Source: Cygnus atratus
Taxonomy: Eukaryota; Chordata; Aves; Anseriformes; Anatidae
Direction of reading: 5' to 3'
DNA length: 64,000 nt
Assembly: GCF_013377495.2 (NCBI RefSeq)
Contig: NC_066375.1
Span: 5,574,001 to 5,638,000, forward strand
This document shows, piece after piece, positions 1 to 15,000 of the stretch. The notes below the pieces were generated by a model that had not been told where the DNA came from, ran no database searches, and worked only from the letters and a program-made list of their open reading frames with translations. Made by a program: the position numbers and the translations under genes. Position 1 is the first letter of the stretch. Every line of letters starts with the position of its first letter.

Positions 1-3000
1 TTTTAAAAAGTACTTAAGAAGAATAAGTAACTTGGAAATCTGAGGCCCAATTCTACTAAGGGAATTTTGCCACTGAGACAGTGGGTGAAAAGTCAGGTCC
101 GGGAAAACTCTCTCTTCCATGCAACTTCCATCCTCTGCGTGTTTTTAAAATCATGCGCCTCATGTGCTAGGAACTCTATCCACCATCTACTCTACCAGGA
201 CCACAGAACATGCAGTAACCAAACAAATTTAATCTTTTCATACAGGTTAAACTCCCTCTCACTTTATGAAGGGAGCATGACTGGCATACTCTAAATAACA
301 CAGCCCCAGCAGGGTGATGAAAAGGTGATGCTGGGAGAAGTAACACAACTGACAAATTTCAACCTGCCTGTCTGTGATCTACTGCCATTTTGAATTAAAC
401 CCCCAAAACCTTCCACACGAAGATGGAACGAACACAAGGATAACTTTATACTTTGAAGCCTTTGTTATTGTTTCCCATGCTCCCCTCCAAGTCCTAATAA
501 TGTACACTTTTACAACATGTTCAAGTTGTACTTACATCCGAAGAACGGGAGCATGCAAGGCACTGAAGGGAGTCCTAGGCAGCCTGCTAAAGCAAACGCA
601 GAAGAGGAGGCAGAACACATTTATCCTAAGTTTTCCTTATCTATAAGAACTGTTTGCCTTGTTTTAAAATATTCCTTGTTCAGTGTTAGCAGAAAGAATC
701 TCTGTGTGTGCTTCATTATTATGAAAAGAAACGTAGAAAAAGTACCTGAGCTAATGAGATTTTGGAAAATAAATATACATCTGAGTTGTCTGTGTGGTGG
801 CGCCTTTTAATGAGTTTAACTTTTGGTGTATAAACAAATATTCTTTTAGATGCCATCTGAATAATGTGTAAATTAAAAGAGGCATAGGATAAGTGCTTCA
901 GTGCAAAATTTCATTCTTTCTACAGCATAATATTTGTTGTTTGTTATCTTCTGTAGGCAGCAACTGATCATTATTTCCAGGATGTGCTCAGGGAAATCAT
1001 GAAGTGTTTGTTTTAGATAATGATGTGCAGCATTGATAGCTACTTGTGACTTTCAAAAACTGAAATTAAAGATTCTGAAATATCAAGCATATAATTTAAA
1101 AGAAAAAACTTTCATCACTATGACTTTTGCTTGCTTCAGTTTAATGTAATTGAACAAAATGTTCTGTTGAATGCTTTGCAGTATGATTTAAGTTAAGCAT
1201 AAGTTCACTTAGCTGAGTGGATGCAATTTTATTTCATAACAGTTGAAGTACACCACACGAACCTAATGACCTACTCTTCTGACCTATTGAAGGTTGTATG
1301 CCCAAAGCTTCGAATCCCTTTAACAACTGAGTAAAGAACAACAGCCTCATTTATCAAAAAACATTTGCTCCATTCCCAGTTAACTCTTCCAAAATGGCTA
1401 ATTTACTGGCCATGGTCTTTCTTCAAGACTTTGTAGGGTGATAATGTGAAAATGTAAACAACTGACACCAAGAAAACTGATGGCTTTTGAAAGGTGTTCA
1501 CTGAGATTTTGGCCATACGCAAGTGCCTTCAATGCTTTAGTAAGAATGAAACTAAATGCAAGTTGGCTTGTAAATAGTTTTCTACAAACTAGAGGGTGTA
1601 CTGAAGTTTGTCTTTCATCTTAAAGAAGATGGCCAATCTCACTTCTTAGGTCCACTACGTGGACTTAGGCTCCTTTTTTTTTTTTTCACCCTGCCATGAT
1701 TTAGCAAAGCATGTAACATTTGTTCATGTTTAGTATCTTATAACAAGATTGACTTAAAAATCATTTATCTTTTTTCAGTAATAAACATTGAGTGATTTTC
1801 ATTTGATTTTTGCCGTTTTAGTCTTTATGGCGCTTTTTAGTCTATTTCTCCTCTCCAACTGGCTGTTCAGCTTACTGGAATTACTGCCACTCAGTTTAAT
1901 AAGTTCAGTCAGTGAGGGTCAGGAGTCCAAAGGAGACAAGCTTAGCCCAGAAATGGCAGCAGAAATTCACAATAATGGGCACGGGTTAGAGATCAGAAGG
2001 CTTTGAAGCATGGCAAAGTTTACTGGTATTTGAATGGCATCATCCTTGTTGTGACACTAAGCAGGATCCTCAGCCAAGGGCTAGGACCCAGGCACATGAT
2101 GTATGTAGCAACACAGAATCGAGAAATTATCTCTGTTCAGAGAGTGGTTACCATCCATGCAAACAGAGCAGGAGACAGGTAAATACAAGTAACCACAAGC
2201 AGACCATGGTGAGGCAAGCAAGCAGATACAGATACTACCTGTTAACACCATAAATTGTAGTGTAAGTAACCAGCAACCTAACTGCAGCCAAGTTTTTTTG
2301 CAAACATCACTGGGAATGAGATTCTTAAAGAGAAATACAAAGATGCGTTGAGAGGGGATCCTTCTGAGACCTGATTAATAAGACTTCTCCCAACTATATT
2401 AGAAATACAGAATTTAAAAATGCATTTTTTTCTCCTTGGGGAGCTTTCAAAGTGCTATTCAAAAGCAGGCTCATTTTCCATAAATTCATAAAGGAACATC
2501 TGGATTTTAAATATCCTTTCATCCTTTGCACATCATTTTAACACCTTCCCCTGATACACTTTTTGTCTTCCTGCTTGGATTTATTAACTCCTAAGTAATT
2601 ACCTTTTGTTTCTCATAGGTGTAATCATTGCTTGGGTCAACATTTTCAAGGGGCTCTCACAGCTTTAAAAATGTGGTAATCAACATTTTCTGATCATTAT
2701 TTGCTGTGCTCTTCTTCCTTGTCTCCTCTGCAATGACTGCCAAGGCATTTCTTCTAGTGCCCTGTGTTCTGCAGGTGCATTCAAGCACTGTGTATTCCAG
2801 TTCCTTCTTTTCATCATCTGGGGGTTGAATATTTTCTCCTTTTAATTTAAAACTGATCTCTAATCTTCAGTTTGACTTGAGCACACAAAAAGAAAGTCTC
2901 TAAGAAGGAAGCTGTGATGGAGAATAGGCAAGATTCTTCCACTTACGCATTCAGCTGGTGACTATGCTGTTGGTTTGTATGAAGATATTTCCCCAGAACT

Positions 3001-6000
3001 CCCCCTTTTATCACACAAACAATGGAAAAGTCCCATAAACCTCCAGAAGTTCACACACCAGGTTCTTGCGGTACTCCTCCTTTGCAAAGCAAGTATTTAC
3101 AAGCTTTGCAGAAAAGCACAGAGAGCAACTGTAAAACCCTTTAGCTATCCTACGAGATCTGTGGCCATGGTTACACAGCTGCTTTAATCCAGCATAAATC
3201 CAGTCTGCCAGTGAAACGGGGTACTTCCAAATTCCCCTCTCTATGAAACTACTCATTTTCATTGCCTCTCTAACGCTGGCTGTAGCTCTCCCAGGGTTGC
3301 ACAGTGAGTCTGAAAAGGGAACTGGTACAACTGTAAACTAACCCAGCAAAAAAAAAAAAAAAGAATATTCATTTTTAGTCAAATTAGCTCCCTGACCCAA
3401 CCCACTGCATAGCTCTAAAAGTGCTACCACTGAAGAAGAGTAGATATATGGATATATGCAGCTGAGGATGAAGTGCTGGGGCTGGAGATATTGCTCCACT
3501 GAGTACCAAGGAGCTGGAAATCAGCTGCAAGCAAGTACGAAGCTGCAGCCCAGTCCTTCCCTTTCTGTGCCTGACAGTGCAGCTCCATGAACAAGCTTAC
3601 TGCCAAGAGTTTGTTCTATGCACTCCTTGTACTAACAGTTCAAACTCGTGCTAACACCACTTTTTGCAGAAGACAGGGAAGACTCGGCTCCTGGTATATG
3701 GCTCTCTACCAATGTGCAAACACGGCAGACAGCCCAAGACTCGTCTCTCTCAAAGCATCTCCCAAGTCTTGCAACAGGAGAAGGGCACTCACAGCCCTGT
3801 GCGGTAGCTGAGGTTTGTAATTTTCACTGGGGATTTATGGAGCGTGAGCTTCCACTACGTAAGCAAAACTCCAGCCTCTCTCCTGTTCTGCAACCCCACA
3901 AGCCAGATGCAAGTCCTGAGTCAGGTCAAGCAGACCCGACCTGCCGCACAGAACCACAGAGTGGTCTCGGTGTTGGCTGTGATACAAATCTGGCTGCACA
4001 AAGGCACAGGGACAGAGCCAAGCCATGCGCCTTATGGTGCATGAGGCTTGTGGCAGGTGATGCTTGACAGATTTGGCACAGTCTCAAGAGATGGCTAGTT
4101 GAGAAAGCCATTTGTATTAACTTTCCATTTTCTTACATGTGAGGATTCCTAGCTTTTTTCCAACAAAATGAAGCCATTACTAACTACATGGCCCGAGCAA
4201 GTGACAAAAAGCTGATCCATAAGAAAATACACTGACGAGGTTATTCAATTCCAATGACTTTATATCGCATGCTTTGTTATTTTGACGGCCTAGAAAAGGA
4301 ACAGCGCAGAAACCACTGGCTTTGGTTGCAGCACATGCACCTCTTTCCCAACTAAATAAATGAGAAACTGCCAGTGGTCAATCAGCTGTAAGCCATCATC
4401 AACAAAGCTGGCTACTGCAAACAGCAGTGAGCAACAGAAATATCCTTCTAATAGCCAGAAAGATCCCTTGTTTGCTCCTTCAAAATCAATAGAATCCTGC
4501 TTTCAACAGAAACAGAGCAAAGGATTCAATAGCAAAGGATAACCCATAATCTCATATTGACTAAAAGTCATTTTCAAAGTGACACAATCATTTGTTCTAC
4601 TAAAATTAGCAAATATTACCATTGAAGTGCCTTTGACCCTGCTCCAGTTACAATCAATGTAAACACTCCCTTTAACGCTCTCTCTGCCACGGTGGTGCAG
4701 CAACAAGTCTGCAGTGCTAAATCCTATAAAAACTTAGATCCAGTTAAGAAGAGTTTCCTTTTTCACATATGCTTCATTCTATAGAAATACTGAAGTCCAG
4801 GGATGTTAAAGATACTTCCATATTGTGAGCTTAGAGCGTCAAAGTTTAAATATACCTTATTGAATCAAAAGGTCAATGGAGTCCCATTGAATTTATGTGC
4901 TAATCTTACACATACGTTTTATTACCTGGCTAGAGTATGACCGTATTATTCACAGGATCCGTTCAATAAAGGAAATATTGCAAGTGAAAGTTCTTCTACT
5001 GTCATTCAAAATTGACATTGAAGAATAAAACATTTGGGATTTACAAAGTCCTACAGCCTAGGCTTAAAATTGCAACCTATGCTGAAATAGTTAATAGCAC
5101 TTAATCTACAGGAAAATGATTCCTATGGTACTCAGTCTTAAGGTCAGAAGAAATATTTTGTCAACTTTTATGATATCTGGAAGTTGAGGATGAGCAAGGT
5201 TAAGGAGAAGGGTGAATTGTCTTGAAGCCCCAGTACAAAGAATCTGCACTCAAATAGCATTCACAAAACAGCAACACAGATACTTCAGGAAGAAAAAGAA
5301 ATTTAAAACCTTTCTAATAAAATTTTCCTACATACACGTATGTTATAATGTTTCTCTCTTGTTTCACCTATGTACAAGGAGTTAATGCATGTTATACAAG
5401 GACAGTTACATAATTACGAACATCCACATAGCAGAATTAAACAAATTATGTGAAACTATTATTTTTAAACATACAGACACATACCCATGCACAATGGCCC
5501 AAATACAAGAAATATTAATAAATAATTTGAATAAAAAAGATGTATATTTTTAAAGCATTAAGACATTACTGCTTCCCTGTTGCACCAACTCACAAAGCTG
5601 GCTAAAGAAACCTGGATAATTTTAAAGAGCAAATCTGGTGTTGCCCAGCAACAGCACACCCTGATAGAAAGGACGCAGGATGTTGGAAGATTTAATATTA
5701 GGGAACTGTGCTTGCAAGGGAAAGAAGAAGAACAAATACAATTTATTCATACAGCGTCCATAAAACTGGGACAGCTTAAAAAATAATAATCAGATGAAGT
5801 GATCATGCTAATATTAATCTTTGTATAGTAGAGCTAAGTAAAAAGTTATTGCCTGGAACCAATGAGCTACCATCACAGTTCATGAAATGGCACTGATGTT
5901 TGCACTGCCCTGATGTGATACGATGAGAAAAGAAAGCAGTGCATTTTATGATAATTTGAGAGCTATCTCCCAGCTGAAGATTTTAGTTCTGGCACTAAGT

Positions 6001-9000
6001 TGGACAAGAACTGGCCAACGTGAGGACTGAATAAGAACTCAAGCCTCTGCAGTTTTGCCTGAGTTGGAGGAAGTCTGATGTTCTCAACGGAGAAAGTTTC
6101 TCAGACAACACATGATTTACCTTTGCTTTGGTTCCACAGAACCAAATCCTTAAACCTAAATCCTTAGGTTGTCAGAAGCTATTTACATCAAATAACATCA
6201 AACTTTCACTGAAAATACAAAACAAATGCCCTTTAAGAACCTGCTGTCCCAAAATGATACGGAAAAAAAGTAGATTAGAATGAAAAAGTATAAATATTTC
6301 ATAAAAATAAGCATTTCATTAAAAATGCATACTCAGAATTTCTCTTCCATTCTTGGAAAAGGGTTTTTAATTAAAATCTATAAGGCACAAGTATAAGGTG
6401 AAAGACAGAACTAATATCCTTTAGAGTAAAAACAAAACAACAGAAGAAAAAAATTCCTATGGAAAATGCAGAATCAAAGTAGTAGCACGGTGAGGATTTG
6501 ACCCCTCAAATTTCCCCATTTTTGTCTTTACTATATTTCCACTCTCAAAAGGTACAAAGATCTCAACACATTCCTCTAAGTCATATTAGAATTTTGCTGG
6601 GTCTTTGTTTTCAAAATGTTGGAATGTGATTGCTGCAGTCTTTGAGGCTGCATGAAGTCGTTTTTATATGAGAGCAATACCGGGCCCATGGCTGAGCCCT
6701 TCGCTACATGTATCAAGGGTAAATTGCACCTCACTGAGTGCTAATCAGTGATTATATTTACAAAGAGAATTAGGAGGACGCAGAGTTCTGCTGTAATTCA
6801 GAAGAAAAATTTTGAGAGGAAGTGGGAGAAACTAAAATATAACAATGCTGGAAAATATTAGTCTTTACTAGAAGTAGAGCTCTCTTTTTCTATCCTTTTC
6901 TTGGCCATGACTTTGCAATGTGCATTTACTTGGTAGAAGTGTATTAAAAAGAATATTTATTCTGCAGATTCTTGTTATGGTTCTCAGTTATGTAATTCTG
7001 GAAAGACAATTGTGTGGTGCCTTTATGACCATGTTTTCCTGACCTGTGGCCCCCTGAGTTCAGAGAAACAGTAGCAGTTGAGATGAATGCACTGAAGAAG
7101 ATAGCAGTTTTTTTCCACCGACGCTACCTTGTTATTGTTAATTTCCAGCAGTTCAGCCTCTAGACCTGGCTTTTAGGAAAAACAGTTTCTTTTCGGATAA
7201 GAAAAAACTTCTCTGAAAATTTCAAACAGAGTTGGTGCAAATTATATAAACCACAAGATAAACAAAGAGCCTAAGACTATACCATAACAATATTTTTTGG
7301 TAGAAAGCTTTTGAGCAATCATGATCTCTCTGAATACATCACTAAACCAGAGACTTGGAAGTCTATCCATGGCAAAGTATTTTAACCAATAGCACGTGGG
7401 CTACAGTTTAGAAATTCATATAATAATAATCGGCTAGAAAAACTATTTTCCAAATTCATTTTAGCTGCAACGGTGGAATATATCTCTTTTTCATACACAA
7501 TTAAAAGAACAGAAAAAGATTACACGTGTTCTGTAACACATTCATCAGAAAAGCAGAAATAAAGAAACCCCAAATCCAGCATCACTTCCTTGGAGAGAAA
7601 AGGGTTTGGGAGTGAAACAAAGTAAAAAAAGTATCTGTGAAACAGTTGTGTCAGATTTCCATGAACAGAAACTAAAAATGCTGTTTCAAAGCGATTATTA
7701 CAGAATGTATCAAACTTGCAGATATTTCATTGTGCAGCATCCTTAAAAAAAGAATGCATTTCAAACTTGATTCTGCAAATTTTTCTTGTACCCTAGACAC
7801 AGATGTACAAAAAGTTAATGAGGTCAGTTATGACTTGCCAACGTTTCCCTTAAATTTTACACCAGCAGTAATTCCAAAGCAGGTCATGAGATGGGGGAAT
7901 CAGATTCTGACTATGTCCTTTAATAACAACTTGTAATTAATAGTTGCTTTTCATGTTCATATTGCTCGGACAGGCAGTGGATTAGCATGCCAAAACATGA
8001 GACTTTGGTCAGATGACATATAATTCATGTTACCACACAAAGTTACTGATACCAAGCATGTGCTCCAGGAGCCCATCTTCAACATTGTAAAACCCAAACC
8101 AGCAAGATCTTAGAAAATACTCTGAGCAGAAATGTGTCCTGAAGAGTCAGGAAGTATTACCCTAACAGGGTAACTTGCATTCTTCTGATCACTCAGCAGT
8201 GACTAGAGCATGTTTTACCTTCAATTCTGAACACATTCTAAATTTCAATCTGTTTTGGAGAGATCTGCATGTGATGAAAAAGGAGCTTGTTGCCCTTTTC
8301 AGTTTATAATGTCACCAGAAATTAAGTCTATTTAACAGATGTGGAATTCATCATTTCAGCCTTTAGCTTGCATTAGAGAGTCACCTTTTTGATAACTGAT
8401 CCCACTGCGTGTTGTACATACTGCAAGTATCAAAGGAAGTCACATAAAAACAGATTTGCTTTTAACAGAAAAGCCACAGGTTCCTTATATTACAACCAAA
8501 GAAACGAGTCTCCATAACACCAAGTTTATCAGCAGTTTATCAAAGTTAAACCCTTGCAAGCAAAATAAAGTGAAATAAAAAATAGTTGCACTTTAAAACC
8601 CATATCTTCAGCTGATGACAGTAACTTTTATCTGACCGATCGTAGCTCACTAGCGTTAAGAGAGAACAGCCAACATCATTTGAAGAGCACATTTAAACAT
8701 TTTAAGAGAGGTGCCTAGTAAGTATTTGCATCTTTCTCTCACTATACAAGTAACTTTTACACTGAGAAATGACACACTAAATGATCAGACAAAAAAAACT
8801 TACATTCGTTGTTTCCTGATAAGTAGGTACACCACAAAGTAACTCCTGTCATTTCTCTGCCTAAGTTTCCCTCCTATGAACTGGAAAAAACAGGATGGAA
8901 ACAAATTAATTATGCATGGTATTCTCAATTAGTCCAGACCTTGATCCATGCATACCTCATTTTTATATTAAAAATACATTTAATATCTTTACTCAAACCT

Positions 9001-12000
9001 GCTATCAATGCCACTGAATTTGACATAATCCCAGGAAGCTTTCCTCTTTTTAACTGACACAAATCCAAATGCGGTATTGCCTCTTGAATACTCTCTGTTC
9101 AGTTTCTTGCCACTTATCCCAACACAGTGGAAAAACTGTTAAAGATTCTTTAAGAAGGACTATGTACTTCTCTGCAGACAAAGGAAGGTCCAGACTAGAC
9201 AATAATCCAATTTTTTTGTTGCAGAGAGAAGTCTCCAAACATCCAGTCATCACTCATTGACCACAAGGACAACAATTGTTTCCCTAGATTCCTTAAAAAT
9301 AAGGCAGACTCATGTTAGACTTCTCGTAACTGGAAGTATTCTGGTAACATAGAAGGTGACCATGCTTAAAATAATGGTGTTCCTAATCATCTTGCCTTTC
9401 ACAAATTTACAACCCAAGAATTCATTAAGACAGGAGGGAAGTAGGTCTGATATATGAAATAACATTTACGTAGAAGCTTTAGCCAAAGTAACTTATTCTT
9501 GGCTTCTAATAGCAAATTAGTTCCTTTTTCCTATTTCACTGCATTTCATTTACATATAGATCAGGTCCTTGTAAAATAATCGTAACAATTCCCTCAGTTT
9601 TGTGAAATAAACATTAATTCAAAAGAAAAACTGAACAAGAGAAAGAACAGAATTCAGTGGAAGCCAATTCCCCTACACTTACAAATTTCCAGGCACCTAC
9701 ATATTTCCATACTTGTGAAGCTGTGATTAGTCATGAAAATAAACTAAAATTAAACAACCTCAAGTTTTGTAACGACCCAGGAGGCAATTCCAAAGAAGCA
9801 CTCATGGTTTTTCCAGGCAAGTGAGAATACAAAGGGGGGCGCTTGATTTTGACGCTGTCCCTTTCCCAGGCTCAAGGATCAGTGAAATGATGATGCTTTT
9901 GCCTAGCTCTGTGTCCAGAGTCGGTGCTTGCATAACATGAACATACTGCAGGCATTTGTAAGTCCTCTGTACGAAGCTAGGAGGTTAGTCTTTTCAGGAC
10001 ACCTGTGCAGGTATGCAGGAGGGAGAGAGAGCAAAATCCCAATGGTAATTCCGACCAGGAGTCTGGTGCTAACTAGCCTGCAACTCACTGGAGGAAGAAA
10101 TGGCCCTCTCTTGCCCTGCTCCCTTTCCCTTTATGGCTGTTAGATTGTAAAAGTGAACAAAAGCCATTCCTAGGCTTATGGCTGTACTTCTGTACCATTT
10201 CTAGTTTCCCAGCCTCCCTGGAAGGAGCTATTCAAGTTGGTAGTGCCAGGGACTCGAACATATCAGCCTAAAGCACATCTTGGAGGGTTTATAACTATTT
10301 TTCATAGCCCGGTAATTTAGCATGGACATGCATGATGCAGCTGTACACTAAAAAAACCCACAAATATGGTACCTCCTCAGTCTCTTGCTACTTGACACAG
10401 GTCTTTCCAGCTCAGTCAAAGCCAAACCATTCCTCCCATTACCCCATCAGCCACCTGTCTTAGCCACCCCTGCTTCAGCCCTTCACTTCCTCCAAAGTGG
10501 CAAAGGGAGAGAAGTTGCTTTTAGCAGTGATACCACCCCTTTTTCTCATTCCAGCTGGGCCATTCTCTACTTGCTGCCATGACTGTTGCTCTGATTTTTT
10601 TTTTTTTTGTGCCTGGCAGAATTTTTATAGTCCTGTAAGACAAGGGTTTTCATTTTCTGATTTACAGGACTACTTTCAGACTCCCAGAAATTGTTATAGT
10701 GATTAGAACCTGTGGCAAAAATCCAGTATTTCCTCAACAGTTTATCTTTTATATCTTTTACTCTTTACTTCTTTGGAAACAGAAGCAAGTATGATTGGTG
10801 TTCAGGTTAGCAATTAGAAAACAATTGTCACTTTTCTTCTCAGACAAGCTAAGAGTGAAAACATCTCTTATAAAAATCAAGCTCTACTTGAATCCTTTTT
10901 CCAGACTAACAGTGAGGTTTGTATATAGACATTACTGTAATAATGTCAAAGTTCAATCATACGCAGAGTTTATTAGATTTTGTTTTATTCTTTCCCTTGA
11001 ATTATTCATTGACTATCTATAATTTCCCAAAGAATAATTTCATAAAGTGCTACAGCAATAAAACTCTCCATATACAGCATACCAATGTGGATGGTATTTA
11101 TGATGTACTCAAAAAAAGATCAGCTTGTTACATTAATCATGTAAAAGTATTGAAAAATTATATTTAATCATTTCTATTTGAAAATAAAACCTGCTCAGAG
11201 CTTTAAAACCTGCATGAAACTTAGAATTAAATATCATACAACACTTCCTGCAACAATATACATAATTATTCAATACTACCAGCTTTGTCTTGTGTTCAGT
11301 AATCTATCATCTTATTTTCTCTGAATTGTGGGTTGTATTTAATCTTTTTGATTGGGTAGGTTTTGATTGGAGCATTCCAGATTTAGGACAGAGAAACAGT
11401 AAGATGTATAAAGCCCTATCCTCCGTTCAAGACAAGCTGAACAATAAGACATCTCCTTTCTGAACCCCAGTTCTGATTCTGAGGACCATCAGGATTCTAC
11501 TGAACACCAGCACGGTTTCGAGCACCTTCTGGGCACATTCTGTGTTTATCAGAGTCTCTATGATGAGACAAAGCACACACAGAACATTCGTGTTGGAAAG
11601 CTAGGGTGTGTTCTTCTAGAGTGCCACAGATTTCCTTCAGGGCTACCTGCAAGGATGTCTGTCCATTCAGTAACAGGATGAAGGAAGCAAAGATGTGGCC
11701 TACCACAATTTATCACTGCAAGTGTTGTGACACAAATTGTAAGCAGAAGTAGTAAGATTGGTAAATTTTTTTGAACAACACCTAGTTAACGAATTGTTCC
11801 CTACATTTGACTTCGGGAGCACCAAATCACACTGTACTTCAACCTGGTCTGGACAGTTATGCTTACCAGGCTTTGCTATCCTCTGCCTCTACAAAGTCAA
11901 GGGAAAGTCACATCTGAAGACACAACCCACTCTCCAATAGGCCAAAAAGCAGAAGCTCTGCCTACTATTTCTGGAGGGCTCGCATGCACTGTGAGCCAAA

Positions 12001-15000
12001 TCATGCCAACATCTTTCACGTGTTTATAAAGCTAAAAACAGTGCACCAATATACCTAGCTTGTGGCATATGAAATTAAATGAAAAATGACTGAGCGTGAT
12101 TCCTAATGAATGAGAATATACTGCCATAGAGCTTTACCTGTGTCAGGCTGTAGGATCATTCCAAAAAGTCAATTTTTGAAAAGCTGGAAACTGCAAATAA
12201 ACAAACACGTACTTAATTAGAAAATAAATCTATGAAAAGACAACAATGCTTTTATAAACTTTAACAAGCGGTGTGTGTGTATAGAATATATAAACTTACA
12301 TATACATAAATGAAAGATTTTTTTCAGAAGCTTAGGGTCCCCGTGAAGGAACCAAAGAATAAATAGTTGGTGTAACACCAACATGCTCAGCTTTCAGCTT
12401 TGAGCATTAATAACTTATTTGAAATAGCTCTGCCTCCTGCATATGAGCCACCCTGTAGTGTTTCAGCTGATTTTGATTCTCTTCATGCAGAAACCTTTTA
12501 GCTAATCATTTTCATCTCTGTGTGTCAATAAATCTTGCATCTCTAGGGCAATGACTTTTACTCAGCAAATGTTAAGCAGAAATAAAACTGCCCAGAACAC
12601 TCTAAGCATGAGAATTTCAATAAGAATTTAGCAATATATTGATCTACTTCTCCCCTTTCTGACTTTTCATTACTATGTCACTTTTGCCTCCTGAATTCAG
12701 TAAGATAAAAAGCTAAAATAGCATGTGACTTACGGGCTTTAGCCAATCCTACGCAAATAATTTTTGAATGGCTTCACCAACAGCAAACTCACAAAAAAGC
12801 CTTATAACAATAAAAATGCTAGAAAATGGTCAATAATCTACTCTTGAACAGAAGAATTGGCAGTCACAGACTACGAGCAAGTGACCTCTTACATAAATAT
12901 AGACAGAATAAGACAGAGAAATTAGAGATTAATAAAATAATAAAAAAGAGCAAAGCCTGTAATGAAAAGCCATGTTTCTATGGCTTTCTAAGTGTAATGT
13001 ATTTTTAAATGCTCTACATTACCTCTTCCTTGCAAGCCAGCTGACCAACTATTTACATTTTAAACCATTCCTTAAACAAAGTAAAATGAAGTTAATGCAA
13101 CTCTTGTGTAATTATTTATTAGCACCTACCACCTGAGAGCCACTTGGATGTGCCAGATCACATTTCCTGCACACAAGTTGAACAAATGATGTTTCCATTC
13201 CCCTAATATTAATCAATGAGAACCAGAAGAGGGCACATTAAACATTACATTTCCTTATGTCTCAAAGCTATATGCTGGCCTACTGAATGTGCTGCAATTT
13301 CTGACACATCAGTCAAAGGGATTTGGAAATTATTTGGTTTGATGGCCTGACAGGAGCAATGCAGGAAAGGAAAGCCACGCATTGTTTAGAACCCACAGGC
13401 TTTTCCCACGAGATCATCGACTGTGAAATAGCCCATAGATAAAACTCACAAAAATGGCTAAGTGACAAGCATTTCTAAATTAGGACTGAGTACTTTTTAC
13501 CAGTACCGAGTGCTCCACAGAAAAAGTTTGTTGCTACATACTAACACCTGTCAAAACATCTTAGAGCAGACAACGCCTATATTAAGAAAGACGTGTTTTC
13601 ACTAGGAAAGTGTGGGTTTACCTCCACAATTGTAACAGATCTGATGGCCAACTCTCTGCTTGTGATTTACAAGACTACAGCCTTGCAGGCTGATGTGGTT
13701 AATTTTAAAGCACTGTACCATTTTGTTGTCAGTGTGAAAAAGAAGTGCAGAGACAACAGTTAAGAGAGAGACATAAATGGGGCACTCTACAGCTGATGCA
13801 ACCACTCGTTCTAGGGAAGTCAGTGAATTGAAGAACGTTAAATATTGTACTGGCACTGGCTCGGGTGTGTTTCTAACTCCTCTGTGAGCTCATTCTGTTC
13901 AGCTAGTGGCAGAAAAGTAAGCCAGGTAAAAATAAAAATAAATAATAGTAACAGGGAGTAGTCAAACCCAGCAGTAAGGACAACAGCATCAAGTTCCATA
14001 AGGTGTTAAGAGCCACAATTTCTGCTGGAGGACACTTTGCAGCTGGTTGATGGCACAGAATACCACATACAGGACACGAAGGGACTTTCAGACTAAAATT
14101 CAAAAGACTGTTTATTTGGCTGATGTTTTCAAACTCCAAAGAGGTGGAGAATACACCAGACTTCCTCCTGTTGCTCATCTGCTCTTCACCCTCTTAGTCA
14201 TCTGGTGGTGCTGTATCCATCAATGGCTGTATTTTATTTTATTTTTTAACTTAAGACATTTCAACAGAGCAAGATTAGGGAGTTACTACATGTGCTCTCT
14301 GGGCTGTTCTCAGATTTGGACTATCAGCTCCATGTCAAACATGTTCCCAGCTTTTTCTTCCAGGTACTTGTGTCTTTCTCTTCTTTATTGTTATCTCATA
14401 TGCGTACCCCTCTTAATGACGCTCCCTTCCCACTAATAATTTGTTGTAATGGTTTTCAGCTTTTTTCCACATATAGAAATACTTCACTTTGGAGGTGTAG
14501 ACTCCAACAGAGTAAGTTTCAGCATAGCTAAAATGAGCTTGTTTTGGTTTTTCTTAGAATATTCTAGAGAAAACAGAGTTCACACACTACCAAGTCAAAC
14601 TACCGAGCTATAATACTGACACGGAGATGCAAAACCACAAGTATTTATCGTACAATTTCATTTTCTTATCAAGAACTAATTCACTTCTCTTGTTATCTTC
14701 CCTGCTTGTCCCTTCCCCTGCCAATGGAGATGGCTGAGGTCTCCAAATACACAGAGCCTGATTTCTTATCTTCTTTCAAAATCTCCTGGAATTAGTTAAC
14801 TGGAAAACAATTAATGAAGCCTTCTGTAAGTCATTAACAGTTATGTTAGATTTCTCTAGAGGCCTTTGGATTATTCAGTCTATGTTCACTCTGACCTGAC
14901 CGAAATATAAATCCTCAGTACTTACTGCTACTTGCTGCACCACCTTTACTCAGACCATAACAAACATCCAAGTTACAGAACAGCTACACACGACAGTGTA

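Noticed and set aside
1290..1320. tRNA-like B-box gcttcgaatccc
   Set aside because: No matching A-box or cloverleaf arms around it.
3648..4067. 139-codon open frame on the plus strand
   Set aside because: No domain, splice borders or familiar motif, and overlapping open frames on both strands in a locally GC-richer patch.
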